From the NCBI GenBank assembly GCA_018982785.1, contig JAHHEN010000002.1, positions 377,001 through 441,000 of the forward strand: a DNA stretch of 64,000 nt, read 5' to 3'. Shown piece after piece: positions 44,292 to 55,747 of this stretch. Made by a program: the position numbers and the translations under genes. Source of the stretch: Enterococcus innesii (GTDB taxonomy: Bacteria; Bacillota; Bacilli; Lactobacillales; Enterococcaceae). The notes beneath the pieces were generated by a model. The model did not search any database, had not been told where the DNA came from, and was given only the letters and a program-made list of their open reading frames with translations. Position 1 is the stretch's first letter; each line of letters opens with the position of its first letter.

Positions 44292-44320
44292 ACTGTCGTT
44301 CTGAGGAGCGGCAGTTTTTT
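44292..44320 (+). terminator. Terminator of xylA
   Basis: ACTGTCGTTC, loop TGAG, GAGCGGCAGT, with G-U pairs, followed by a T-run. Confidence 0.75.
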
Positions 44321-44382
44321 CACCTAAAAAATATCTTTTGGCAATTGTTACGAATCAACCAACTTATGATACGATAAAATGT

Positions 44383-44400
44383 AACCGATTTATTTCGGTT
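44383..44400 (+). promoter_or_regulatory. Operator-like inverted repeat before the GH1 gene
   Basis: AACCGA (44383-44388) and TCGGTT (44395-44400) form a perfect inverted repeat 24 bases before ATG 44424, downstream of TATGAT/GATAAAAT promoter-like sequence. Confidence 0.4.
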
Positions 44401-44423
44401 TAGGAAATGAAGGAGGCAACTTG

Positions 44424-45889
44424 ATGTTTCACACAAACTTAGATCCTTTCCCAGAAAACTTCTTATGGGGGCAGCTTCGGCGGCCTATCAAATTGAAGGA
44501 GCATGGGCAGAAGACGGCAAAGGTCCGTCGATTTGGGACACCTATGCCCAAATTCCTGGCAATACTTTTGAGGAAACCAACGGCAAAGTGGCGATCGATC
44601 ATTACCATCGGTACAAAGAAGATGTTGCTTTGATGAAGCAAATGGGCTTGAAAGCCTATCGCTTTAGTGTGGCGTGGTCGCGAATCTTGCCTGATGGCGA
44701 AGGCGCGGTCAATGAAGCGGGTGTGGCGTTTTACGAAAAGCTGGTGGACGAATTGCTTCGGCAAGGAGTAGAGCCGATTTTGACGCTGTATCATTGGGAC
44801 CTTCCCCAGGCTTTGCAAGACAAATACTTAGGGTGGGAAGGCCGAGAAACAGCAGAAGCATTTGAACGGTATTGCCGAATCCTTTTTGAACGCCTAGGAA
44901 AGAAAGTCACCTATTGGGTCACGATGAATGAACAAAATGTCTTCACTTCTCTTGGGTACCGTTGGGCGGCACATCCGCCGGGCTTGAAGGACTTAAAACG
45001 GATGTATGCAGCCAATCATATCATCAACCTTGCCAATGCTAAGGCGATCAATTTGTTCCATGAGCTGGTTCCTGAAGGCAAGATCGGTCCAAGTTTTGGC
45101 TATGGCCCGATGTATCCGTTTAGCTGTGACCCAGAAGATGTGCTAGCAGCAGAAAATGGCGAAGCCTTCAACAACGCATGGTTTTTAGATGTCTATTGCA
45201 AAGGCGAATACCCGAAATTTGTCTACAAGCAATTAGCCAAAGTTGGCTTGGCTCCTGAAGTCACTCCAGAAGATCAAGCACTATTAAAACAAGCAAAACC
45301 TGATTTCTTAGGAATCAATTACTATCACGGTGGGACGGCCCAGCAAAACAATTTGCAAAAGCAGTCAGCTGAAAAGAAAGAATTTTCTAAAGTCGATCCG
45401 TATTTGATGCAAGCGGCAGCTGGTGAGTTCTCACCCGAAGAAACCATGTTTGCAACAGCAGAAAATCCTCACTTGAAAAAAACAGATTGGGGCTGGGAGA
45501 TCGATCCCGTTGGTTTCCGTGTAGCCTTGCGCCGCATCCAAGCCAATTATGACTTGCCGATTTTTATTACTGAAAATGGGTTAGGCGCTATCGATCAATT
45601 GACAGAAGACAAGCAGATCCATGACCCCTACCGCATTACCTATTTGCAGGAACATCTGGTGGAATTGCAAAAGGCCATTACGGATGGGGTTGAGCTGATC
45701 GGCTATTGTGCTTGGTCCTTTACAGATCTACTGAGTTGGTTGAATGGATACAAAAAACGCTATGGGTTTGTTTATGTCGATCGCGACAATCAAAGCGAAC
45801 GTCAGTTGGCGCGCATCCCGAAAGATAGTTTTTATTGGTATCAAGAGGTGATTCGCACCAACGGGGCAAGTTTGACAAGTGAAACATGA
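44424..45889 (+). pseudogene. GH1 beta-glucosidase, frameshifted near its start
   Basis: ATG 44424 has AGGAGG upstream. After NFLWG one base is missing from the G5 run at 44467-44471; adding a G gives LWGAASAAYQIEGAW and a 488-residue protein. The acid/base Glu lies in TMNEQNV and the nucleophile Glu in FITENGLG. It lacks the phosphate-binding signature I would expect in 6-phospho-glycosidases, so it probably acts on unphosphorylated cello- or xyloglucan oligosaccharides brought in by the ABC systems. Intracellular. Confidence 0.8.
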
Positions 45890-45925
45890 TGTAACGAAGG
45901 AGTAGCTGAAAATGGAGGTTGGAAA

Positions 45926-47335
45926 ATGCGTAAAGTGTTGATCGTTGACGATGAAGCATCGATCCGAAATGGGCTACCTCTGATCATCGATTGGGAACGT
46001 CTGGGGTATCAAATCGTCGGGTCGGCGGAAAACGGCGAAGCTGGCTTGGCAATGATCCGCGAATTGAAGCCAGATGTTGTGATCGCTGATATCCGTATGC
46101 CGGGAAAAAATGGTCTTGAGATGGTGCAAGCAGCATCGGAGGAAGGGCTTTTGTTTTTTGCCATTATTTTATCCGGCTACTCAGATTTTGACTATGCCAA
46201 GCAAGCTTTGCAACTGGGCGCTGTGACCTATTTGCTGAAACCAGTTGATGAAGAAGAGCTGATCGGTATTTTGACGAAAATCGATCAAAAAGCCAAGACC
46301 GATCAGCAGAAAAATCAGAAGAGTCAGTTGATGGAGAAATTGTTTGGCGGGGATCAAACGGGAATCAAAGACGCACAAGCCATCAAGCTATTGCGTCTTT
46401 CCGAGGAGGCAGATGCCCAAAAGCTGGTTGAGAAATTGCAGGAGCAAGTGGCGCAAGTCGTCACCTTGATCCATCGGCATCATCGGTATTTGGTCTTGTT
46501 AAACGAGGAGCGCTTTCCCGACGAGGCGATCGATGCATGGTGCCGTAAAAAAATGGCTCACCAAGAAATCTTGATCTCCCGCTGGTTTGCGGCGCAAGAT
46601 AACTTGAAGCCATTGATGATCGATATCCAGACATTAAGTAAATTGATTTTCTTATTTCCCAATCAAGTCATTTCTCACCATGTTTTGGATACGACGCAAG
46701 AAGCAGAAGAACGAAGCGATTTGCGTGAAGAATTAGTTAAGGCGATTTTGGCAAACGATCCGTTAGAACAGCCGTTATCCCGCTATTATCAAACCTTTTA
46801 TCATTCATTGGCATTGGAAGAAGAGATCAAATGGCAAATCAATGGTGACATCGAATGGCTGCAGCATCAAATCAGTGAAAAAGTAGCCTTAGCAATCGAA
46901 TGGTCGACAGACGAAGTGCATCAGCAGATTTTTCTCGCCCAGACGTTTCCAATGCTGCAAGAGGTCATCACCGCAAAACTAGCAGCCTTGCAAGCAACAG
47001 TCGCCAGCAGTTTGAACCAAATCGATATCATTGCAGAATTGATCCAATATACAAAAAAGCATTATCAAGAAGATTTGACCTTGAAAAAAATCGGGGAACG
47101 TTTCAATTACAATAGTGCCTATCTAGGCAAGAAGTTTCGCAAAGAAACCGGTAAAAATTATTTGGCGTTCTTGGATGAAGTACGAATGGAAAAAGCGGTG
47201 GAAATCTTACGTCATTCCAATCTAATGGTCTACGAAGTCGCTGAATTGGTAGGCTACAGCAATGTTGATTATTTCTACAAAAAGTTCAAACAATACCATC
47301 AGGTTTCACCAAATGAGTTTCGGAAAAATGAATAA
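45926..47335 (+). CDS. Two-component response regulator, YesN/AraC type
   Basis: A 469-residue protein. The receiver domain (1-120) has phospho-acceptor Asp55 in VIADIRMPG and Lys near 105 (LLKPVDE). A variable central region (about 130-365) leads to two AraC helix-turn-helix motifs at the C-terminus (KKIGERFNYNSAYLGKKF; VAELVGYSNVDYFYKKF). Its likely partner is the sensor kinase at 52158-53953, although the two genes are separated by 5 kb of glycosidase genes. Expected to activate the hemicellulose genes on sensing extracellular oligosaccharide. Confidence 0.9.
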   Translation: MRKVLIVDDEASIRNGLPLIIDWERLGYQIVGSAENGEAGLAMIRELKPDVVIADIRMPGKNGLEMVQAASEEGLLFFAIILSGYSDFDYAKQALQLGAVTYLLKPVDEEELIGILTKIDQKAKTDQQKNQKSQLMEKLFGGDQTGIKDAQAIKLLRLSEEADAQKLVEKLQEQVAQVVTLIHRHHRYLVLLNEERFPDEAIDAWCRKKMAHQEILISRWFAAQDNLKPLMIDIQTLSKLIFLFPNQVISHHVLDTTQEAEERSDLREELVKAILANDPLEQPLSRYYQTFYHSLALEEEIKWQINGDIEWLQHQISEKVALAIEWSTDEVHQQIFLAQTFPMLQEVITAKLAALQATVASSLNQIDIIAELIQYTKKHYQEDLTLKKIGERFNYNSAYLGKKFRKETGKNYLAFLDEVRMEKAVEILRHSNLMVYEVAELVGYSNVDYFYKKFKQYHQVSPNEFRKNE

Positions 47336-47341
47336 CCACAA

Positions 47342-47376
47342 AGATGTCCGTGATTTTCTACGGACATCTATTTTTT
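47342..47376 (+). terminator. Terminator after the response regulator
   Basis: AGATGTCCGT and ACGGACATCT form a perfect ten-pair stem with an eight-base loop, followed by ATTTTTT. Confidence 0.85.
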
Positions 47377-47426
47377 AGGGTAACGATGACTAAATTGCTT
47401 GGTAGGTTTTCTTTTTTTTTCTTTTA

Positions 47427-47457
47427 TATAATTTAGATGAAACTGTAAGCGCTTTTT
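47427..47457 (+). promoter_or_regulatory. Promoter and cre-like site before the ROK kinase operon
   Basis: -10 TATAAT at 47427-47432. TGTAAGCGCTTTTT at 47444-47457 matches the left half and core of a cre site, placed just downstream of the promoter for CcpA roadblock. Confidence 0.55.
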
Positions 47458-47473
47458 GAACGGAGGAGGAGAA

Positions 47474-48373
47474 ATGACAGATGTACGCCTGTGCTTTGAT
47501 GTAGGCGGGACCTATATCAAATTCGGGGTTTTTACCGAGAAGAATCAATGGCTGGACCGAGGCAAAATCAAAACCCCGAGTAATACGCGGGATGAATTTT
47601 TTGCTGCCTTAGCTGCCAAAATACAAGAAGTCGAGCAAGCGCATGTTATCGAAGCGATCGGGCTGAGTTTTCCTGGTTTCATTGATTCAGTCAATGGCCG
47701 AGCGATCATGGCGGGGGCGTTGGCTCCTTTACACGGCTGTGCTGTCGTACAAGAGCTGCAGCAGCGTTTAACCAAGCCCTATCCGATCTGGATCGAAAAT
47801 GATGCGAAATGTGCTGCTTTAGCAGAACTTTCGACCGGCAATGCTACTGACGTACAAGATTTTGTCATGATCACATTAGGTACCGGTATTGGTGGCGCGC
47901 TCGTTCATCAGCGCCAGTTGATTCACGGGAATGGGTTTCGGGCAGGAGAATTCGGGATGATGATCACTGATTTTCAAGCATCTTCTTTTGCGACCCTCCA
48001 TGATCTAGCTTCAACGAGAGGACTGATTGCTGCCTATCGACGGGCAAAAGCGATTCCTGAATCAGAGGAGATTTTAGGCGAAACCATCATGCAGCAGCGG
48101 TCGAGTGATCCTGAAACGCAGGAGATTCTGAAACAGTGGGCACGTTATGTCGCACTTGCGATTTACAACCTAGCTGTCACGATGAATCCCGAAAAAATAC
48201 TGATCGGCGGCGGCATCAGCCAAAACCCTGATCTATTAGCTATAATCAAACAAGCAATCAATGAGAACCCCCATTGGCCAGATTTCCAAGTGCCGATTGA
48301 GACTTGTCGTTACTATAATGATTCCGGTCTGTTAGGGGCGTTGACATTGATCCAACAAGGAGGAAAAAAATGA
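47474..48373 (+). CDS. ROK-family sugar kinase (glucokinase-like)
   Basis: A 299-residue protein. ATG 47474 follows CGGAGGAGGAGAA. ATP loop DVGGTYIKFG and catalytic Asp in WIENDAKCAALAEL are present; TLGTGIGGALVH is the second phosphate motif. It lacks both the N-terminal DNA-binding domain and the usual CxCGxxGC zinc motif. It overlaps the alpha-xylosidase gene by four bases, so it probably phosphorylates glucose released from xyloglucan oligosaccharides; other hexoses are possible. Confidence 0.85.
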   Translation: MTDVRLCFDVGGTYIKFGVFTEKNQWLDRGKIKTPSNTRDEFFAALAAKIQEVEQAHVIEAIGLSFPGFIDSVNGRAIMAGALAPLHGCAVVQELQQRLTKPYPIWIENDAKCAALAELSTGNATDVQDFVMITLGTGIGGALVHQRQLIHGNGFRAGEFGMMITDFQASSFATLHDLASTRGLIAAYRRAKAIPESEEILGETIMQQRSSDPETQEILKQWARYVALAIYNLAVTMNPEKILIGGGISQNPDLLAIIKQAINENPHWPDFQVPIETCRYYNDSGLLGALTLIQQGGKK

Positions 48374-50639
48374 AATTTTCAGATGGCGGTTGGTTATTTC
48401 GTGAAGGATTTGATGTGAAATTTGCGGTGCATGTCTACGATGCCCGTAAAGAAGAAAACAAATTGGTCTTATATCTGCCTTATAGCTATGTCGGGCATAA
48501 AGGGGCAACCTTGGATGGCGGATTGTTAACGATGGAAGTCACTACCCCTAGAACCAATATCATTGGGATCACCCTCTATAATTATAAGGGAGTCCAAGCC
48601 AAAGCCCCCGATTTTGAATTGATGACAGAAGCGATCACTCCTGATATTTCAGAAGATGAGCAATCGTATGTTTTTCGCTCGGGAGACTTGCAAGTCGTGA
48701 TTAGCAAAGAGGAAAATGTGACAGCTTCGTTTTATTACAAAGACCAGCTGATTACCCAAAGCAAACCTCGCAGTAAAGCCTTAGTGATTGATCCGCAAGC
48801 AAATACCCATATCAGCGAACAGTTGACCCTGGATGTGGGAGAAACGATCTATGGTTTAGGGGAACGCTTTACAAATTTCGTGAAGAACGGCCAAAGTGTT
48901 GATATTTGGAATGCCGACGGGGGCACTGGTACGGAGCAAGCTTACAAAAATATTCCGTTTTATGTAAGTAATAAAGGGTATGGCGTCTTCGTCAATTCAC
49001 CAGACCGGGTGCAATTTGAAGTGGGGAGTGAAAAAGTTTCTCGTGTTCAATTCAGCAATCCAGGACAATCGCTGCAGTACTTTGTGATCGCCGGTGATGA
49101 GTTAAAACAAGTGATCCAGCGCTACACTGATTTGACGGGGAACCTTCGCTGCCGCCTGCGTGGTCCTTTGGGTTGTGGCTAAGTACCTCGTTCTTGACGG
49201 ATTATGATGAACAAACCGTAACATCTTTTGTAGACGGTATGGCAGAACGTGAGATTCCCCTTGAGGTCTTTCATTTTGACTGCTTATGGATGAAGGAATA
49301 CGAGTGGTGCAACTTCACATGGGACGAACGAACTTTCCCAGAACCGGAAAAAATGCTGCAGCGCTTGAAAGCCAAAGGATTGAAAATCTGTGTCTGGATC
49401 AATCCTTACATTGGGCAAAAGTCCCCCTTGTTTGACGAAGGGATGGCCAATGGCTACTTTTTGAAACGCGCCAATGGAGATGTCTGGCAATGGGACAAAT
49501 GGCAAGCAGGTTTGGCGATCGTCGACTTCACCAACCCTGAAGCGGTCGCTTGGTACAATAGCAAGCTGCGTGCCTTATTAGACATGGGTGTGGATTGCTT
49601 CAAAACGGATTTTGGGGAACGGATTCCCACCGATGCGGTATACTATGACGGCTCTGATCCAGAAAAAATGCACAATTATTACGCCTACCTATACAATAAA
49701 GTCGTCTTTGACTTGCTGAAAGAAGTCAAGGGAGCAGAAGAAGCCATCGTTTTTGCGCGGGCAGCTTCGGTTGGTTCGCAACGTTTGCCTGTACACTGGG
49801 GTGGCGACAGTACCTCAGATTATCCATCGATGGCAGAGTCACTGCGAGCAGGTCTGTCCTTTGGGTTAGGCGGCTTTGGGTATTGGAGCCACGATATCTC
49901 AGGGTTTGAAGCTGGCTCAACCCCAGACCTTTACAAGCGCTGGACACAATTTGGTCTGCTGTCTTCCCATAGCCGTTACCATGGCAGCTGGGAATACAAA
50001 GTGCCTTGGGTCTATGACGACGAAGCCGTGGCGGTAGCCAAAGCCTTTACCAAGTTAAAATTGTCCTTGATGCCTTACTTGCAAGCCCAATCGGTGCTAA
50101 CCGCCCAAACGGGGATTCCGATGATGCGGGCGATGGTCTTAGAGTTTCCTGAAGACGAGATGACCCATCATTTGGATCGCCAATACATGCTGGGGGAACA
50201 CCTTTTAGTTGCACCCATTTTTAATGATCAAGGAACGGTCTCCTTTTACGTACCGAAGACGAAGGGGCATTGGATCGACTACTTATCTGGCAAAGCCTAC
50301 GAGGGCGGACACTGGTACCAAGAAACCTATGACTATTTCCACTTGCCACTGTTAGTCCGACCAAATCAACTGATTGTCGAAGGCCATGAACAAACCAAAG
50401 CAGTCTATGACTATGCTGAACATCCAACGATCCATCTCTTTGATCCGCAAGACAAGACCGCTGCCGCTATCTATGATCACCACGGTGAATGGCTTGGCGA
50501 GGTAGCTGTCGAAAGAGTCGCTCAAGAACTGATCGTCAAGCTGACTGGCATCCAGCAAGCATCCTTGCAGATTCACACGACTGCTGGAAAAACGAGCCAT
50601 GAGCTGACCGCTGACCAAACCACGATAAAGGAGTTCTAG
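48370..50639 (+). pseudogene. GH31 alpha-xylosidase, frameshifted
   Basis: With one A added at 49141-49142 the break becomes LTGKPSLPPAWSFGLWLS and the protein is 756 residues, as for YicI/XylI-type enzymes. The nucleophile Asp is in CFKTDFGERIP (the KTDFGE pattern of alpha-xylosidases) and the acid Asp in HWGGDSTSDYPSM. It removes alpha-1,6-xylose from the non-reducing end of xyloglucan oligosaccharides. Translationally coupled to the ROK kinase upstream and directly followed by a GH43 gene. Cytosolic. Confidence 0.88.
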
Positions 50640-52101
50640 ATGCCCATGCGAACCATCACGAATCCAATTTTGCCTGGATTTCATCCAGATCCCAGTATTT
50701 GCCGTGTCGGTGAAGACTTTTATCTGGTGACGAGTACCTTTGAATATTTTCCTGGATTACCAATCTATCACAGTAAAAACTTGGCAGACTGGCAGCTGAT
50801 TGGCCATGGACTTTCGCGACCTGAGCAGCTGCAGTTATCGACTGAAAATCCCAATGCTTTTGGTCTGTATGCCCCAACCTTGCGTTTTATCAAGGACCGC
50901 TTTTACCTCGTTTGCACCAACGTTGGCGCAAACGAAGGAGGAGAAGGCAACTTTCTGATCTGGACGGATGACATCGCCGGTGAATGGTCTGCCCCGATTT
51001 GGCTGGACACTCCTGGGATCGACCCGACGATTTTCGCAGATGACGATGGACAGACCTATTACTTAGGCACCCATAAGGAGATCTATCTGCGGACGATCGA
51101 TTTGGTTTCTGGAGAACTAGGCCCGCGCCAAAACATTTGGACGGGCAGCGGAGCGGCTGATCCAGAAGGCCCCCACTTGTATAAAAAAGACGGCTATTAC
51201 TACCTGTTGATCTCCGAAGGTGGAACGTCCTATGGGCATATGCTGACCATGGCCCGCAGCCGTTCCTTGACGGGACCCTACGAAGCATGCCCCAACAATC
51301 CAGTGATGACCAATCGCAGTACGAATTTGCCACTGCAAGCCGCAGGGCATGCGGATCTCGTGCAAGATACTAAAGGCAACTGGTGGGCAGTCTGTCTAGC
51401 AGTACGCTCCATCAGCTATCCTTTGAGGCATTTGTTAGGGCGGGAAACATGTTTGCTGTCAGTAGACTTCAAACTCATGGCCGGTGTTTGGCGAAAAAGG
51501 TCATTTGCCAGAAACCATTCAGGTAGACACAGCGGCAGCATCAAAGGAAACACGAAAGGAGAGCAGCAAGCCTGATTACGTGACTTTATTCGAATGGGAC
51601 CCAACATTGATTGAAGAAGAGCCACATAGCCTCTTGCTGCATCCTAATCAGACGGGTCTGTCTGATCAAGGCAAACTCGCGGCTGTGTTCCAACGGCAAA
51701 CCGCCTTTGAGCAACAATTTCAAGCAACCTTTGATTGTCGGCAACTAACGGATGGACAAGCGGGATTGACGGTTTTCTTAAATGCCACCCATCACTATGA
51801 GGGATACCTGGAAAAAACAGCGACCAGTCAGCAGCTGGTTTTCCGCCGACAAATCGGTTCCTTATGGAAAGTGGAAAAGAAACTGCCTTATGCAGCGGAT
51901 ACGGTCACCTTTCAGCTGAGCGCCGATAAAGAAACCTATCGTTTTTCTGTTCTTGATGAACAAGGACAAGCACAGCCTTTAGGCAGTGGAGAAACAAAAT
52001 ATCTGACCACTGAAGTCGGTGGTGTCTTTACTGGAATCATGGTGGGCTGTTACGCCAGTGCTTCTTCACCACAACAAACCCTTCGTGTGCGGGATTTCTA
52101 A
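50640..52101 (+). pseudogene. Second GH43 beta-xylosidase, frameshifted
   Basis: It begins TITNPILPGFHPDPSICR, closely similar to the gene at 35065. Catalytic Asp in FHPDPS, Asp in GIDPTIFADDDG and Glu in DPEGPHLYKK. The frame is lost around 51471-51480. The change needs either two missing bases (an A in AAA and a G in GG, giving DFKTHGPVFGEKG) or one extra base. The full length is about 487 residues, with a C-terminal beta-sandwich. It lies directly after the alpha-xylosidase stop codon. Probably a beta-xylosidase or arabinosidase working on the same oligosaccharides. Confidence 0.82.
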
Positions 52102-52108
52102 TCAATCA

Positions 52109-52151
52109 AAAGCCCCCTTCGATTTCTGAAACAGGAATCGAAGGGGGCTTT
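52109..52151. terminator. Strong bidirectional terminator
   Basis: AAAGCCCCCTTCGATT (52109-52124) pairs perfectly with AATCGAAGGGGGCTTT (52136-52151). It separates the convergent glycosidase and sensor-kinase operons. Confidence 0.9.
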
Positions 52152-52157
52152 ACTGTT

Positions 52158-53953
52158 TTAGCGAGGAGAAAATGAATCTTGGCTTAGATCGTGGATCCGC
52201 AAGGTGACTTGTGTGCCGCTGCCCAACACACTCTCGATCGTTAAGCCGTATTCAGGTCCATAAAACATTTTGACCCGATGATTGACATTGGCTAACCCAA
52301 TGTTCTTTTTGGCATGGGTGGAGGGCGTCTTGATTTTTTGCTGCAAGTGTTCGAGTTTTTCTGGCGGTATCCCGCTGCCATTGTCTTGTACCACGATCAC
52401 CAGATCATGGCCGTCTTTGGTGATCGTCAAACGGACAAATCCTGGATAGGTGATGCCTTCCAAGCCATGGGAGATGGCGTTTTCCACCAATGGTTGAATC
52501 AGGAGGGGCAATATTTGGACCTCTTTTTGGTCGATCTCATTGGAGACTGAATAGGAAAAGTTGACTCGATCGCCAAAGCGCATCCGCTGGATCTTGACAT
52601 ATACGTGAACGGCATCTAAGGACTCTTCTAAACTCGTTCGCTTGGTTCCGTGGGCTTCTAGCGTATAGCGCATCGATTTTGCCAGTAATTTGATGGCATA
52701 AACGACGTCAGAATTGCCGGAAGTCAGCGCCATCATACGAATCGTTTCTAATGTATTGAACAAGAAGTGGGGATTGATCTGCCCCGCTAAGATATTAAAT
52801 TCCATTTGCTGCTGCTGAGTCAACAGCTCTTGCTGTGCCAAACGTGAACGGTAGATCTCTTCTTCTTTTTTCTTGATTCGTTGAATGATCTTGTGGAAAT
52901 CAAGAGATATCTGTGAAATCTCGTCTTCGCCGCTAATATTTTGAAAGAAATCATAATCCTCGATCGAGGCAAAGTAGACCGCCTGCTGCAGTTGAGAAAT
53001 TCGTTTGGTAAAGAATCGAGCAAAGAGAAAGACGATGATGAAAGTAGTGATCAAAATCACCAAAACGATCGTGCTCCACCGGATCAGATTGGCGCGTAGA
53101 TTGCGATAGGCATTGGTATCCGCACTATAAATCGTGATGATGTCTTCTTTGTTACTCATGGGTAAGGTGCTTTTGGTCAGCATCACCTTGGTACCATCAT
53201 TTTTAAAAAGGCAGCACTCGTTTGCGGCTCAGAAAGAGCTGTCAGCTGTCCCGGTTCCCCAACTTGATTGATTTTGTCGCTATAAAAGATGACATCATCA
53301 TTTAACTGTAATTCCAATTCATAGGATGAATTACGAAGTCGGTTACTGAGATAATTGTAATCGACTTGGATCTCCAAAACGGCAGTTTCTTTTGATAAAG
53401 GCAAAGGCAACGTTTTATAAAGACTCAAACGATTTGCTTTGTAATCCTCTGGCATCGTCATCAAAAAAGCATCGGGTTGCTTGAGAGCTCTTTGGTACCA
53501 GGCGGTCGCTTGAATCGTGTCATCTGCCTGTTGAAAATATTTATAGTTCGGAATGGTTTGATTCGTCGTATAGATGGTTAATTTCGCAATCGAGGTTTGA
53601 AGATTTCTGATCTCATCTAGCTGATCATAGCTATTGATGTCCACGATCGCTTCTTGGTCGTCAAGGTAATTGGCAGTTAAAAGCTGACGTAGATGAGTAT
53701 CGTTTGATAAGGAACTCGCCGTGTTGGTCAGCGTGTTTGTTGTATCAAAAAGAACAGATTTGACACGCTGAGCATTTAACTCAGCCAAGTGTTGGTAATT
53801 GCCTGTCAGCTGTTTGGTTGAATCGTAGACCAATAAGAGACCAATAGTCACTGTGGATAAAAAAACAACAGGTAGATAAAGAATGAACAATTGTCGCCGA
53901 ATGGAAAACTGACTCAGACGACGAAAAAGTGAGAGATGACTGATTTTTTTCAT
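52158..53953 (-). pseudogene. Sensor histidine kinase, YesM type, frameshifted
   Basis: The N-terminal part (membrane helix at about 20-45, extracellular domain to about 255) stops at 53183 and the rest starts at 53186. Adding one base to the T5A5 tract at 53200-53209 gives a continuous 598-residue protein. A second membrane helix and HAMP follow, then the HisKA_7TM-like His in INPHFLFNTLE and the ATP site (LVENAISHG; VQDNGSGIP). It is the sensor for the YesN regulator at 45926, probably for extracellular xylan or xyloglucan fragments. Overlaps yesL by four bases. Confidence 0.85.
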
Positions 53954-54555
53954 GCTTGTTGATTACGAAAGATAGAAAGCAACAGGAACGAGCTACAATA
54001 AATAACAAAAGAAAAACCAAAAATCAACAAGAGGAATTTAAACAACGGAAATAAAACAACAAAACAAAACGCAGCGATAGGAATAAGCGCGAGGGCTAAC
54101 GAACGGATAGGGTCCGCGATCGGTAACAGAAACGCGTTTTTTAATGTTTGCCTAAAGCTGTTTTCATAACGTCCAATTAACGCGAGGCAATAGACTAACA
54201 CAATAAACAGATAAATAGCTGTAACAATTAGGACGAAGGCAAAAATACTGGCAAGAATGGTTTTTGAGGAAAACCAAAACAAGCTACTATACAGTAGTGC
54301 TACCATGGGCAACCCAAGAAGGAGAAAACTACCGGTTGCTTTCATGAAGTTTGCTCGTAGCGCTCGGACATAGCCCACGATCAATTCACCACGCTCTTCA
54401 TCCGCATAACGAATCGTCACTTCATAAAGGGCAGCTGTCGCAGCTCCAATCGTAATAATTGGCAAACAGCTAATGATATAGAGTAAATTTAACAATGTGA
54501 ATTGTGAAAAAACGGTGGTTATTTTGTACAGTTGACCATCAGGATTGTACTTCAT
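53950..54555 (-). CDS. YesL-family (DUF624) membrane protein
   Basis: A 201-residue protein with about five membrane helices and the conserved N-terminal pattern KITTVFSQFTLLNLLYIISCLPIITIGAA shortened here to its first part. DUF624/YesL genes regularly accompany YesM/YesN two-component systems and polysaccharide ABC importers. Role unknown, possibly an accessory of sensing or transport. ATG 54555 has GGAGGG upstream, and its TGA overlaps the kinase start. Confidence 0.85.
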   Translation of the reverse strand: MKYNPDGQLYKITTVFSQFTLLNLLYIISCLPIITIGAATAALYEVTIRYADEERGELIVGYVRALRANFMKATGSFLLLGLPMVALLYSSLFWFSSKTILASIFAFVLIVTAIYLFIVLVYCLALIGRYENSFRQTLKNAFLLPIADPIRSLALALIPIAAFCFVVLFPLFKFLLLIFGFSFVIYCSSFLLLSIFRNQQA

Positions 54556-54757
54556 TTTTATCCCTCCAAAATTGATATATTCCTATAGTACTCGCAAAAA
54601 ACAAATATTGAAAGCCTTACCATTTAGGTGTCTTTTATCTGAAACCTTGATATATCAGCATTCCTTATAAATAAAAGAAAAATAAAGTCTAAAATGTACG
54701 GATTGACCTCTATTTTTAACAGGTGGCAAATAAGATTTCAGGTGCTAGTATTAAAAA

Positions 54758-54773
54758 TGTAAAAGCGGTTACA
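54758..54773 (+). promoter_or_regulatory. cre/LacI-type operator before the second importer
   Basis: TGTAAAAGCGGTTACA: a 16-base site with TGTAA/TTACA arms and a CG-containing core, 18 bases before ATG 54791. It fits CcpA (with a mismatch) or the LacI-family regulator encoded at 61677. Confidence 0.5.
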
Positions 54774-54790
54774 AAAAAAGGGGGAGGAAA

Positions 54791-55732
54791 ATGGAAAGTA
54801 AATTAAGCAGTGTCCCAAGAAAAAATAAGCGGGTGACACGAGAAGGGAAGATTTTGTTTTTATGTATCGTTCCCTTCCTGATTCTCGTGTTTTTGTTCTC
54901 TTATTTTCCTTTGCACGGATGGATTTATTCACTTTATGATTACAAACCAGCATTAGGTTTAGCGCGCAGCGAGTTTGTAGGCTTCAAATGGTTTCGACTT
55001 CTTGTCTCTAGTCCAACACAAGTGGATCAGATCGTACAAGTAATGAAAAACACCTTTGCCATGAGTTTTTTAGGGATCGCCACTTCGATCCTACCAGTAG
55101 GCTTCGCCATTTTACTGAACGAAATTAAGTGCAAATGGTTTAAAAACTTGGTCCAAACGCTGACCACGCTGCCAAATTTTATCAGTTGGGTTTTGGTGTA
55201 TACGATCGCCTTTAGCTTGTTTTCTTCAACAGGGCTGGTAAACACGTTGCTGCAAGAATGGGGCTTCGTTACCGATCCAGTCAAATTTTTGGATAGCGGC
55301 AATCATACATGGCTGATGATGTGTCTTTGGAATATTTGGAAAGGCTTGGGCTGGGGTGCCATCATGTATCTGGCAGGCATTTCAGGAATTGACCCCGAAT
55401 TGTATGAATCGGCACGAATCGATGGGGCGAATCGTTTCCATCTGATGCGTCATATCACACTACCTGCCTTGATGCCGACGTTCCTTGTGATGCTGATGCT
55501 GTCTATCGCCAACTTGCTGAACAACGGGATGGATCAGTACTTTGTTTTCCAAAATGCATTCAATCGAAATACGATCCAAGTCCTCGATTTGTATGTCTAC
55601 AATTTAGGGATGGGCGGAAATAGTCTATCTCTGGCTACCGCGATCAGTATGCTAAAAAGTGTCATTTCTGTTGCCTTGTTAGCCATCGTCAATATTGCTT
55701 CGAAAAAAATTCGGGGGACTTCCATTATTTAG
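54791..55732 (+). CDS. ABC importer permease, LplB type
   Basis: A 313-residue protein with six membrane helices. The EAA loop reads SARIDGANRFHLMRHITLPAL. The sequence FSYFPLHGWIYSLYDYKP near the N-terminus is typical of LplB/YteP-like permeases for plant polysaccharide oligomers. GGGGGAGG before the ATG. It is divergent from the yesL-kinase operon and 15 bases before its partner. No ATPase in the operon. Confidence 0.9.
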   Translation: MESKLSSVPRKNKRVTREGKILFLCIVPFLILVFLFSYFPLHGWIYSLYDYKPALGLARSEFVGFKWFRLLVSSPTQVDQIVQVMKNTFAMSFLGIATSILPVGFAILLNEIKCKWFKNLVQTLTTLPNFISWVLVYTIAFSLFSSTGLVNTLLQEWGFVTDPVKFLDSGNHTWLMMCLWNIWKGLGWGAIMYLAGISGIDPELYESARIDGANRFHLMRHITLPALMPTFLVMLMLSIANLLNNGMDQYFVFQNAFNRNTIQVLDLYVYNLGMGGNSLSLATAISMLKSVISVALLAIVNIASKKIRGTSII

Positions 55733-55747
55733 GAGAGGAGGATATCT

